DNA of 43,993 nt from Paludibacteraceae bacterium (GTDB lineage Bacteria; Bacteroidota; Bacteroidia; Bacteroidales; Paludibacteraceae): NCBI GenBank assembly GCA_017546705.1, contig JAFYSB010000003.1:1-43993 (forward strand). Reading direction: 5' to 3'. Of this stretch, positions 1-5,522 are shown one piece after another. The position numbers were made by a program, and so were the translations under genes. The notes beneath the pieces are model-generated. The model was not told where the DNA came from. It was given only the letters and a program-made list of their open reading frames with translations, and ran no database searches. Positions within the stretch are counted from its first letter, which is position 1, and every line of letters begins with the position of its first letter.

Positions 1-118
1 AAACCCACCAGAGGTTGTTAGCGATCTCTTGAAGTTTGCTGAGGTTCTTTGGCAGATTTGCATGAACATTCAAATCTGTCCAATTAGGTTGATTGGTGTT
101 ACTTACTTTAATAACCAT
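1..118 (-). CDS. glgP: Alpha-glucan (glycogen) phosphorylase, N-terminal fragment cut by the window edge
   Basis: Reading the minus strand from the ATG at 118-116 gives 39 open codons that run off the window: MVIKVSNTNQPNW, then a segment ending KLQEIANNLWWV. This matches my recollection of the start of Bacteroidota alpha-glucan phosphorylases (DUF3417 domain), whose opening has the pattern (M)xIKVSNxNxPxW...LxEIAxNLWW. The family releases glucose-1-phosphate from glycogen or maltodextrin in the cytoplasm. The ATG is 74 nt below a good TACCTTTG promoter at 199-192 on the same strand. Only about 5% of the expected protein of more than 800 residues is present, so no catalytic residue can be checked. 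The identification rests on this short motif alone. Confidence 0.8.
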   Translation of the reverse strand, partial: MVIKVSNTNQPNWTDLNVHANLPKNLSKLQEIANNLWWV

Positions 119-165
119 AATTGTAATTTTTATTCTTTTTTTGTACTTAGTATTCAAAAAAAACA

Positions 166-179
166 TGCGCACGTGCGCA
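166..179. repeat. 14-bp perfect palindrome in the glgP leader
   Basis: TGCGCACGTGCGCA is perfectly self-complementary. It lies between the predicted glgP transcription start and its ATG. It could be an operator or an mRNA hairpin; the sequence does not decide. Confidence 0.6.
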
Positions 180-191
180 CAAAAAGCGCTG

Positions 192-199
192 CAAAGGTA
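192..199 (-). promoter_or_regulatory. Bacteroidota promoter -7 box for glgP
   Basis: CAAAGGTA on the plus strand is TACCTTTG on the minus strand. It points at the phosphorylase start at 118 and predicts a 5' leader of roughly 65-70 nt. Confidence 0.75.
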
Positions 200-383
200 C
201 AACATTTTTTTGACATATGCAATACTCTTGCGATTTTTCAGTTCAATCCTGCCATATAAATCTCCGCAATCGGTTGCAAACTCTCCTAACCAACCACTTT
301 TTTACTCCATTTTTCCTACCCCTTATGTGTTTTGTATTTCTCCCATTATCCCTATTTCTTCACTTGCCTTTTCCTTATCAATT

Positions 384-438
384 ACGTACCATATACGTAG
401 GATATACGTAACATATACGTAGGATACACGTATGATAA
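384..438 (+). repeat. Array A: five 11-bp units, ACGTAnnATAy
   Basis: Five consecutive units start at 384, 395, 406, 417 and 428. Each begins ACGTA, continues with a dinucleotide (CC, GG, AA, GG, TG), then ATA, then a final base (T, T, T, C, A). The period is exactly 11 bp with no slippage. The same five units in the same order occur on the minus strand at 25213-25159. Confidence 0.95.
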
Positions 439-530
439 TCGGGTTGTTGACCTAAGAATGCCCCATCTCCCTCCTATCTTCCTCTTACCTTCATCCTGCC
501 TTCTATATGCTTCTTTCCCGCTATCTTTCT

Positions 531-585
531 CGAAACCACCTCGTTACCACTCCGATACCACTCTGTTACCACTGTATCACCATCC
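531..585 (+). repeat. Array B: five degenerate 11-bp units around ACCA
   Basis: Units start at 531, 542, 553, 564 and 575. Each carries ACCA at positions 5-8, with C following in the first four and T in the last; the first four positions vary. The array is more degenerate than array A but has the same period and the same length of 55 bp. Confidence 0.8.
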
Positions 586-676
586 AATACTTTCCCCGTA
601 CCATGCTCCCTATCCTCCGCTCGACGGATTCCCGTCTCGCGAGTCCCAACTCCCAATACCCGCCACTTGTCTTGTG

Positions 677-696
677 CTCGGCGATAACCCGCCGAG
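677..696. repeat. GC-rich stem-loop CTCGGCG-N6-CGCCGAG, copy 1
   Basis: A perfect 7-bp stem with a 6-nt loop, preceded by GTG and followed by TAAA. The same stem with a different loop occurs at 22482-22501, so this is a dispersed element. Confidence 0.8.
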
Positions 697-697
697 T

Positions 698-725
698 AAA
701 AAATCGCACTAAAATGCGATTTTTC
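698..725. terminator. Hairpin flanked by A and T runs
   Basis: AAAAATCGCA at about 699-708 pairs with TGCGATTTTT at 715-724. The A and T tracts would let it terminate in either direction. No obvious gene ends here, so it may simply insulate the RNA promoter at 749. Confidence 0.55.
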
Positions 726-748
726 TTGCAAATCCGCAAATTTTGTTG

Positions 749-756
749 TACCTTTG
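749..756 (+). promoter_or_regulatory. Promoter -7 box of structured RNA A
   Basis: TACCTTTG, followed by GCAGCCG. It predicts a transcript start near 762. Confidence 0.75.
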
Positions 757-761
757 CAGCC

Positions 762-1079
762 GAATCCTACGCTGGAGGGAAATATGTCCTGCGAAAAGCG
801 TTTCGCAATGGGTCTTTCTAAGGGTAGGTTTCTGACATATTTAAATAGCGTTTATTGACGCTTTGCGTTTGACAATCAGAAAACTTCGCAACTTTTCAAA
901 CACAGTCAAAATCAAAGTAATCAGTAGATGCCTATGGGTATGATTATATCCATGCTACATCTCGTTTGGGTGTAGTGTGTTTTCATACCAGCGTAGGTTT
1001 CCTGTTGTTTATTTGACTGTGTGGGCAATGCGAAGGCCTCTGATTGTGAGTGAGCAACGGAGGTCTGCGCTTTTTTTTT
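762..1079 (+). ncRNA. Structured RNA A, about 318 nt (leader or independent RNA)
   Basis: The segment runs from a consensus promoter to a GC hairpin (1030-1070) followed by nine T residues (1071-1079). A perfect 10-bp long-range helix joins 766-775 (CCTACGCTGG) with 988-997. Inside it, 780-788 (AAATATGTC) pairs with 834-842, enclosing a GCGAAA/TTTCGC hairpin. AGCGT at 847-851 pairs with ACGCT at 858-862. The second RNA at 37730-38074 keeps the same order of elements with different bases in the helices, which is the mark of a conserved fold. It could be a free RNA ending at the terminator or an attenuating leader for the lipoprotein gene whose ATG is 70 nt downstream. I cannot assign it to a named family; Bacteroidales-1 and 6S-type RNAs are the first to compare. 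It is not RNase P RNA by motif. Confidence 0.7.
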
Positions 1080-1149
1080 GCATCCTATTGTCTATAAATA
1101 ACATTTGGTCAACATTATAACAGTAAAACTTATCAAAAAAAAGAAGATT

Positions 1150-1605
1150 ATGAAAACAATTAAATTTTTAGTAAGTGCATTGCTCGTAAGTGCAATGGTA
1201 GTATTAGTTGGTTGTCAGCCACAAAATCAACCAACTCCAGACACCCCTAACACCGACGAAACCCCTTCTACTTCAAAGGCTTCTATCGTAGGAGTATGGC
1301 AAGGTGACATGGCATCTTTTTATGAATATGGAGAATTTCAAGGACAAAGCAGCATTTCTGACATGTATTGGGAATTTGATAACAAAGGCAGATGGATTAT
1401 GACAGAAGGAGGTCAAGATTATACATATCAATATAAATTAATTAAAAATAACACAAAACTTCAACTTATTGAGGACTATGAAGTTATTGATGAATACATT
1501 GTTAAATCAATAACTTCTAAAAAACTTGAGGTAGAATGGGTATATCTTGATGATGAAGATGACGAGGAAGAAAAATATATTTATACCTTTAAACGCATAG
1601 AATAA
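1150..1605 (+). CDS. AT-rich lipoprotein with a lipocalin-like domain
   Basis: The product has 151 residues. The start is set at the ATG of MKTIKF, because this gives a clean lipoprotein signal (lysine, hydrophobic stretch, LVGC lipobox); an upstream in-frame ATG at 1105 would add an AT-rich non-signal extension. After a proline/threonine linker (QPTPDTPNTDETPSTS) comes IVGVWQGDM...WEFDNKGRW, then a run of beta strands, an acidic DDEDDEEE stretch and a final YTFKRIE. GVW near the start and alternating short strands resemble the lipocalin-like lipoproteins common in Bacteroidales. The acceptor is probably the envelope; the ligand is unknown. It lies directly after structured RNA A and is visibly more AT-rich than the neighbouring housekeeping genes. 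Confidence 0.75.
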   Translation: MKTIKFLVSALLVSAMVVLVGCQPQNQPTPDTPNTDETPSTSKASIVGVWQGDMASFYEYGEFQGQSSISDMYWEFDNKGRWIMTEGGQDYTYQYKLIKNNTKLQLIEDYEVIDEYIVKSITSKKLEVEWVYLDDEDDEEEKYIYTFKRIE

Positions 1606-1637
1606 TCCATCTCTATTTATAGACCAAATGTAATATG

Positions 1638-1662
1638 CGTACCGCATCCGCGGTACGTTTTT
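1638..1662 (+). terminator. Intrinsic terminator after the lipoprotein gene
   Basis: CGTACCGC (1638-1645), loop ATCC, GCGGTACG (1650-1657), then a run of T. The 8-bp stem is perfect. Confidence 0.85.
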
Positions 1663-1680
1663 ATTTATTTAAATTGGCAA

Positions 1681-1797
1681 ATGAATATTAAGATTGGCAG
1701 CAGAAAAGATTACAGCAAACGAAGTGCCACCGATCTCCCACAAATCTCCTATGGTGGTCCCGAAACTTGCAGGCAACTTGCAGATAGTCACAAATGA
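1681..1797 (+). other. Possible 38-codon small ORF or gene remnant
   Basis: An ATG at 1681 opens 38 codons ending at TGA 1795-1797, with a composition that looks coding (MNIKIGSRKDYSKRSATD...GGPETCRQLADSHK). I see no promoter box, and it sits between convergent genes. I do not recognise the peptide. It may be a small protein, a fragment of a decayed gene, or chance. Confidence 0.25.
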
Positions 1798-1819
1798 CTT
1801 TTGTCGTGCATGTGATTCA

Positions 1820-2440
1820 TCAGCTATAAATCACATACCCTGCCACACCCGCTAAAACTATCAATAAAATCGGGTGAGAGAGCAGGTTGATAAACTTCTT
1901 AAACACCTCAGCACTTTTTTTAGAAACCCCTGCTGTGTTCTTCAAAAACATAGGCAAGATAGTAAACAAACAAACGACCCCGAAGATAACCCAACTCTTC
2001 CAATCTATAAAGCTGACAGAAGGCTGATTGACTGGCTGAATGAGCAACAAAGCAGCCGCAGCAATCATTCCCAATACCGAAAGACGCAACATCTGCATGG
2101 TACGAGTGAAATAAATATTATGCTGAAAACGCGTACTGATAACGAAATACACCTTACAAAGCGACAGCATAATAATTAAACTAGGAATAACTATCGCTAC
2201 CGTAGCCAGCAAACTACCCCACACGCTGCCCGTAGCTGTATAACCCACATATGTGGCACAGTTGATACCTATCGGACCAGGAGTCACTTGGCTGATAGCC
2301 AAGATATCAACAAACTCCTCTTGCGTCATCCAACCATGCACCTCTATTTCGTGTTGGATCAGCGAGAATATTGCCAAACCACCACCAAAACCGAACAATC
2401 CGATTTTCAAGAAGCTCAAAAATAGTTGCAGGTATATCAT
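1820..2440 (-). CDS. chrA: Chromate transporter family protein, short CHR type (second of a pair)
   Basis: The 206-residue membrane protein consists of one CHR domain. Family motifs are seen near the N-terminus (FGFGGGLAIFSLIQHE, then GWMTQEEF) and around residue 55 (SQVTPGPIGINCATYVGY). About six hydrophobic segments follow. Classical ChrA proteins carry two CHR domains in about 400 residues; here the halves are encoded as two adjacent genes, as is usual for short-chain CHR pairs, which probably assemble as a heterodimer with opposite topology. It lies 36 bp after its partner and shares the uridine kinase transcript. Known members export chromate, but many bacterial homologues have no tested substrate, so chromate is a family label and not a demonstrated role here. 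Confidence 0.88.
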   Translation of the reverse strand: MIYLQLFLSFLKIGLFGFGGGLAIFSLIQHEIEVHGWMTQEEFVDILAISQVTPGPIGINCATYVGYTATGSVWGSLLATVAIVIPSLIIMLSLCKVYFVISTRFQHNIYFTRTMQMLRLSVLGMIAAAALLLIQPVNQPSVSFIDWKSWVIFGVVCLFTILPMFLKNTAGVSKKSAEVFKKFINLLSHPILLIVLAGVAGYVIYS

Positions 2441-2442
2441 TT

Positions 2443-2491
2443 TGTTTAGTGTTTAGAGGACGGCTGCGCCTACTGTTTAGTGTTTAGAGGA
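2443..2491. repeat. 18-bp direct repeat spanning the gap between the CHR genes
   Basis: TGTTTAGTGTTTAGAGGA occurs perfectly at 2443-2460 and 2474-2491. The second copy contains the stop codon of the upstream CHR gene and encodes its last residues (SSKH). Confidence 0.9.
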
Positions 2492-3025
2492 TTTTCGTTC
2501 TTTGAGGTAGGTGTATAGTAGGGTTGCTACGACGGTAACGAAGATTATCCATACAGGCGACAACCCACCCAACCAAATTAGCAACGCACCCGCAATAGGG
2601 ATGATAGCCGTTACCCAAGTAATCTTGGCGCTGTGCGCCATCTTGCAGAGCGGAGCAGCAATTAGAGCCACTACCGCAGGGCGAATACCTTTAAACACTG
2701 CCTCTACAGCAGGCAAGTCCTTATAATCCTGAAACACCAGCGCTATCCCCAAGATTATCAAGAACGAAGGCAATACCGCACCCAATACGGTGGCTATCAC
2801 ACCACGCCATCCGCCAATACGCCAACCAATGAATATTGCCGAATTCACCGCTATCAACCCAGGCGCAGCTTGTGCCAAAGCAATCATATTCAGGAACTCC
2901 TCACGGTCAATCCAACCCTTGCGCTCCACCACCTCATGCTCAATCATAGACAACATCACATACCCTCCACCTATCGTGAAGGTACCAATCTTGAGGTATG
3001 TCCAAAAGAGCTGGAGATAAAGCAT
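2477..3025 (-). CDS. chrA: Chromate transporter family protein, short CHR type (first of a pair)
   Basis: The product has 182 residues with one CHR domain. The N-terminal motif is GTFTIGGGYVMLSMIEHE, followed by KGWIDREEFLNMIALAQAAPGLIAVNSAIFIG, which parallels the FGGG...PGPIG pattern of its partner. Several membrane helices follow, and the protein ends in a basic tail. It is the middle gene of udk-chr-chr. About 140 bp of inverted-repeat sequence (3027-3166) separates it from udk. No promoter box lies in that gap, so it probably depends on the udk promoter. The tail KERKSSKH is encoded partly by the 18-bp direct repeat, so the original C-terminus may have been replaced. Confidence 0.88.
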   Translation of the reverse strand: MLYLQLFWTYLKIGTFTIGGGYVMLSMIEHEVVERKGWIDREEFLNMIALAQAAPGLIAVNSAIFIGWRIGGWRGVIATVLGAVLPSFLIILGIALVFQDYKDLPAVEAVFKGIRPAVVALIAAPLCKMAHSAKITWVTAIIPIAGALLIWLGGLSPVWIIFVTVVATLLYTYLKERKSSKH

Positions 3026-3026
3026 A

Positions 3027-3166
3027 TTAGACCGCTTTGCTATTAGATATTAGACCGTTACACTGTTAGACCGCGACTTTGTCGCTGTTAGATTATAGAA
3101 GTCTAACTTCTCTCAGCCCGAAGGGCGGTCTAACAACGAAGTGGTCTAACAGCCGAAGGCGGTCTT
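3027..3166. repeat. TTAGACCG inverted-repeat mosaic, copy R1
   Basis: TTAGACCG occurs at 3027-3034, 3050-3057 and 3066-3073. The inverse (CGGTCTAA and close variants) occurs at 3101-3107, 3126-3133, 3143-3149 and 3160-3166. The whole forms an imperfect large palindrome with short GC arms such as GCGACTTTGTCGC. The last module contains the udk stop codon. Relatives lie at 11357-11494, 21226-21262 and 28291-28435. Confidence 0.85.
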
Positions 3167-3782
3167 ATTTCTTCTCCTTGAGCTCCTGCTTGATGAATTT
3201 CACCAGCATATTGATAGCAGCATTGTTGTGTCCGCCTTGAGGAATAATCACGTCCGCATAACGTTTACACGTCTCAATAAACTGCTCATGCATAGGTTTG
3301 AGTACACGCTGATAACGCTCCATCACAGCCTCTACAGTACGTCCACGCTCCACAATATCGCGTTGCACAACACGAATCAGACGATCGTCTGCATCCGCAT
3401 CCACAAAAATCTTCAAATCCATCTGCTGGCGAAGATGATAATCACGCAACGCCATAATGCCCTCAACGATAATGATTTCGCGAGGCTCAACATGGACAGT
3501 CTCCTTCTGACGCGAAGAGGTAATGTAGTCATAGATTGGTTGCTCTACGGCGTGACCTTGCTTCAGTTGCTCAATATGCTTTGCAAGCAATGGCCACTCA
3601 AACGCATCAGGGTGATCGAAATTGATGTTTTGGCGCTCCTCCGCAGGCACATCACTACTATCCTTGTAATAGGAATCCTGAGGAATAACCACTACTTCGC
3701 CTTTAGGAAGGCGCTCTATCAGTTTTTTGACTACCGTTGTTTTACCCGAGCCAGTACCGCCCGCTATGCCAATGATAAACAT
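3165..3782 (-). CDS. udk: Uridine kinase
   Basis: Uridine (cytidine) kinase phosphorylates uridine to UMP in pyrimidine salvage. The 205-residue length is normal for the family. The Walker A motif GGTGSGKT is at residues 7-14 (FIIGIAGGTGSGKTTV). NFDHPDAFEW and the YDY stretch (QPIYDYITSSR) form the nucleoside-binding region. VDADADDRLIRVVQRDIVERGR is the conserved lid region. The start is set at the ATG of MFIIGIAG: the upstream in-frame ATG at 3827 overlaps the -7 box (3832-3825) and so would lie upstream of the transcript start. It is the first gene of udk-chr-chr and diverges from the nucleosidase-like gene, with back-to-back promoters. Confidence 0.95.
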   Translation of the reverse strand: MFIIGIAGGTGSGKTTVVKKLIERLPKGEVVVIPQDSYYKDSSDVPAEERQNINFDHPDAFEWPLLAKHIEQLKQGHAVEQPIYDYITSSRQKETVHVEPREIIIVEGIMALRDYHLRQQMDLKIFVDADADDRLIRVVQRDIVERGRTVEAVMERYQRVLKPMHEQFIETCKRYADVIIPQGGHNNAAINMLVKFIKQELKEKK

Positions 3783-3824
3783 GGGACAAAATGAATTTTG
3801 GATGATAAATAAGATTTTTCGCTG

Positions 3825-3832
3825 CAAAGTTA
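3825..3832 (-). promoter_or_regulatory. Promoter -7 box of udk
   Basis: TAACTTTG on the minus strand. Its position excludes the longer udk reading frame start at 3827. Confidence 0.75.
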
Positions 3833-3864
3833 CTACATTTTTCGCAAATATGCAAATTTTTTCG

Positions 3865-3872
3865 TACCTTTG
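3865..3872 (+). promoter_or_regulatory. Promoter -7 box of the nucleosidase-like gene
   Basis: TACCTTTG 24 bp before the ATG at 3896; it predicts a leader of about 18 nt. Confidence 0.75.
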
Positions 3873-3895
3873 CAGCCCAAAACATTTTCAACAAC

Positions 3896-4435
3896 ATGAA
3901 CAATCATTTTATCGTTATCGCAGAAGCTGGTGATTTTATTGGTGAACAAAAACTTATCGCACAGCACCTACAAGGAGAAATGCTTGATGGTCAATGGCAT
4001 ATGACCGACGGCACCGTATGGGACATCATCGTCACAGGCGTTGGAGCAATCAATGTATTACATACCTTGCGCGAATTGCCTCGCGATGCCCAAATTATCA
4101 ATATCGGCTATGCTGGCAGCGCGAATTATGCCATTGGTTCAATCGTGAGCGTAACAGAGGTGCGTTTGAATCACCCTTGCGTCACATACCCCGAGCCTGA
4201 GTTGCACCTATCACCTATCGCCGATAACTATTTGCGAAAGCCACAAGATTGCCTACACTCCGTTTGCTACAGCAACACCGATTTTGTCTTGCAATCCGAC
4301 TACCAAGATTGTGTCTTCGATATGGAGCTGGCATATATTGCAGCCATGGGATTCACACATCTATCTTCGCTCAAAGTTGTTAGCGACAATCTCAGTCTGC
4401 ATGCCTATCGCGAGGTGGCTGCAGGTGTAGAATAA
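3896..4435 (+). CDS. Nucleoside phosphorylase / nucleosidase family protein
   Basis: The product has 179 residues with the fold signature of the PNP/UDP phosphorylase superfamily (MTA/SAH nucleosidases and relatives). An N-terminal strand (FIVIAEAGDF) is followed by WDIIVTGVGAINV and INIGYAGS, then FDMELAYIAAMGF near residue 142, where DME matches the substrate-binding Met-Glu motif. KVVSDNLS supplies the late Ser-Asp of the base-binding site. It is shorter than the usual 230 residues, mainly at the N-terminal part, so it is a compact member. Likely substrates are nucleosides, but which one cannot be read from the sequence. Its position opposite uridine kinase fits a nucleoside-salvage neighbourhood. 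Confidence 0.75.
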   Translation: MNNHFIVIAEAGDFIGEQKLIAQHLQGEMLDGQWHMTDGTVWDIIVTGVGAINVLHTLRELPRDAQIINIGYAGSANYAIGSIVSVTEVRLNHPCVTYPEPELHLSPIADNYLRKPQDCLHSVCYSNTDFVLQSDYQDCVFDMELAYIAAMGFTHLSSLKVVSDNLSLHAYREVAAGVE

Positions 4436-4535
4436 TCTACACTTCCGTATGCTCTCTGCAAGGGGGAAACCTGCTATTTTCAGTTAAAAAAGTAAAAAAA
4501 GTACGAAAATATTTGGTCATTCCAAAAAAAAGCAG

Positions 4536-4543
4536 TACCTTTG
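4536..4543 (+). promoter_or_regulatory. Promoter of the initiator tRNA
   Basis: TACCTTTG with TTTG 20 bp upstream (4512-4515), a good match to the -33/-7 pair of Bacteroidota. Confidence 0.8.
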
Positions 4544-4569
4544 CACCCGATTTCGAAAGAGATATGTAT

Positions 4570-4641
<72 letters not shown>

Positions 4642-4650
4642 CAAGACGAA

Positions 4651-4675
4651 AGCCATCCAGTAGGGTGGCTTTTTT
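4651..4675 (+). terminator. Terminator after tRNA-fMet
   Basis: AGCCATCC, loop, GGGTGGCT, then six T residues. The pairing includes one G-U. Confidence 0.85.
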
Positions 4676-4718
4676 GCATAAAATGCCATAGATGGTTGCA
4701 TATTCCAGAAAAATATAC

Positions 4719-4726
4719 TACCTTTG
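4719..4726 (+). promoter_or_regulatory. Promoter -7 box of the DUF4294 gene
   Basis: TACCTTTG ends only 7 bp before the ATG at 4734, so the message should be almost leaderless. Confidence 0.75.
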
Positions 4727-4733
4727 CGCAGAA

Positions 4734-5345
4734 ATGCGAAAGGTTTGGATACTCATAATGCTGTTGGTGCCCACAGTCACATGGGGAGAAGTTCTGCCCG
4801 ACTTTGTCATGCCGTCACATGAGATGGATTATGTGGATTCGGTACAGTTGCAAGTGAGCAACAACGATACCTTCTACCTCGCACATATGCACGAGATTTG
4901 GGTGTACCCAAAGATGGTATTCAAAAACAAACAACAGGAACGTTTCTACTGGAAAACAGTCCGCGATGTTAAGAAAACCCTACCCTTTGCCAAGCTTCTA
5001 ACCAAAGAGATGGAGTATGCCGACGAACAGCTTGCCAAGATTCCTGATATAAAACTGCGAAAAAAATGGTGGCGACAACATGAGAAGTACCTCTTTAAGA
5101 AATATGAACAGCATTTCCGAAAGATGACTGCCTCGCAAGGACAAATGCTCATGAAACTCATGGATCGAGAAAGCGACCGAACCAGCTACGATATCATCAA
5201 GCACTATCGAGGAAAAGCAAGCGCAAATTTCTGGCAGTTCATCGCCAAACTTTTTAAGAACGACCTCAAAGAAGAATACGATGCCTTGGACAAAGATAGA
5301 ATCGTAGAACGGGTGATAAACCTCGTAGAAGCAGGTCAGTTGTAG
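4734..5345 (+). CDS. DUF4294 family exported protein
   Basis: The product has 203 residues. The start at 4734 gives a signal peptide (MRKVWILIMLLVPTVTWG); the in-frame ATG at 4692 lies upstream of the -7 box and is excluded. The mature part matches the DUF4294 pattern of Bacteroidota: VYPKMVFKNKQQERFYWKT followed by VRDVKKTLPFAK, then a charged helical segment, KMTASQGQMLMKLMDRE, SSYDIIK-like SYDIIKHYRG, ANFWQFIAKLF, and a C-terminal ERVINLVEAGQL. The family is conserved across the phylum, its function is unknown, and it is expected in the periplasm or envelope. The message appears nearly leaderless. Confidence 0.88.
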   Translation: MRKVWILIMLLVPTVTWGEVLPDFVMPSHEMDYVDSVQLQVSNNDTFYLAHMHEIWVYPKMVFKNKQQERFYWKTVRDVKKTLPFAKLLTKEMEYADEQLAKIPDIKLRKKWWRQHEKYLFKKYEQHFRKMTASQGQMLMKLMDRESDRTSYDIIKHYRGKASANFWQFIAKLFKNDLKEEYDALDKDRIVERVINLVEAGQL

Positions 5346-5427
5346 TAGTTTTAGTATATTTTTTATGCTTTTCATGCGAAAAATGCAAATTGTACATCGT
5401 AAATTTTGTAAATTGTAAATATTTTTG

Positions 5428-5435
5428 TACCTTTG
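5428..5435 (+). promoter_or_regulatory. Promoter -7 box of secG
   Basis: TACCTTTG 88 bp before the secG ATG. The leader of about 80 nt is A-rich close to the start codon. Confidence 0.75.
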
Positions 5436-5522
5436 CAAACTCATTGGGTTTTTGCGACTCGAGAACAAGCGCACAACGCTTAAAACATTTAGAACCTTTA
5501 AAAACTTTTAAAACAATAAATT

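Larger units (their letters stand above)
200..761. other. Gene-free spacer with two 11-bp arrays and stem-loops
   Basis: No convincing gene is present. The short open frames here are biased, pyrimidine-rich sequence. The spacer holds an ACGTA array (384-438), an ACCAC array (531-585), a GC-rich stem-loop (677-696), an A/T-flanked hairpin (698-725) and the promoter of the structured RNA that follows. Confidence 0.7.

Noticed and set aside
93-422. Overlapping plus-strand ORFs of 109 and 64 codons
   Set aside because: They cover the glgP start on the other strand and then array A, and their end (TIYVGYT) is simply the translated 11-bp repeat, as it is at 25186.
384-438. CRISPR array
   Set aside because: The units are 11 bp and contiguous, without spacers of 30 bp or more, and no cas gene is in the window.
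762-1079. RNase P RNA
   Set aside because: The conserved GAGGAAAGTCC and ACAGAA motifs of bacterial RNase P RNA are absent.
3027-3166. Insertion sequence or classical MITE
   Set aside because: No transposase, no fixed terminal inverted repeat common to all copies and no clear target duplication; module number varies between copies.
3783-3827. Longer udk start (15 extra residues)
   Set aside because: The start codon at 3827 overlaps the -7 box, so it would not be in the transcript.
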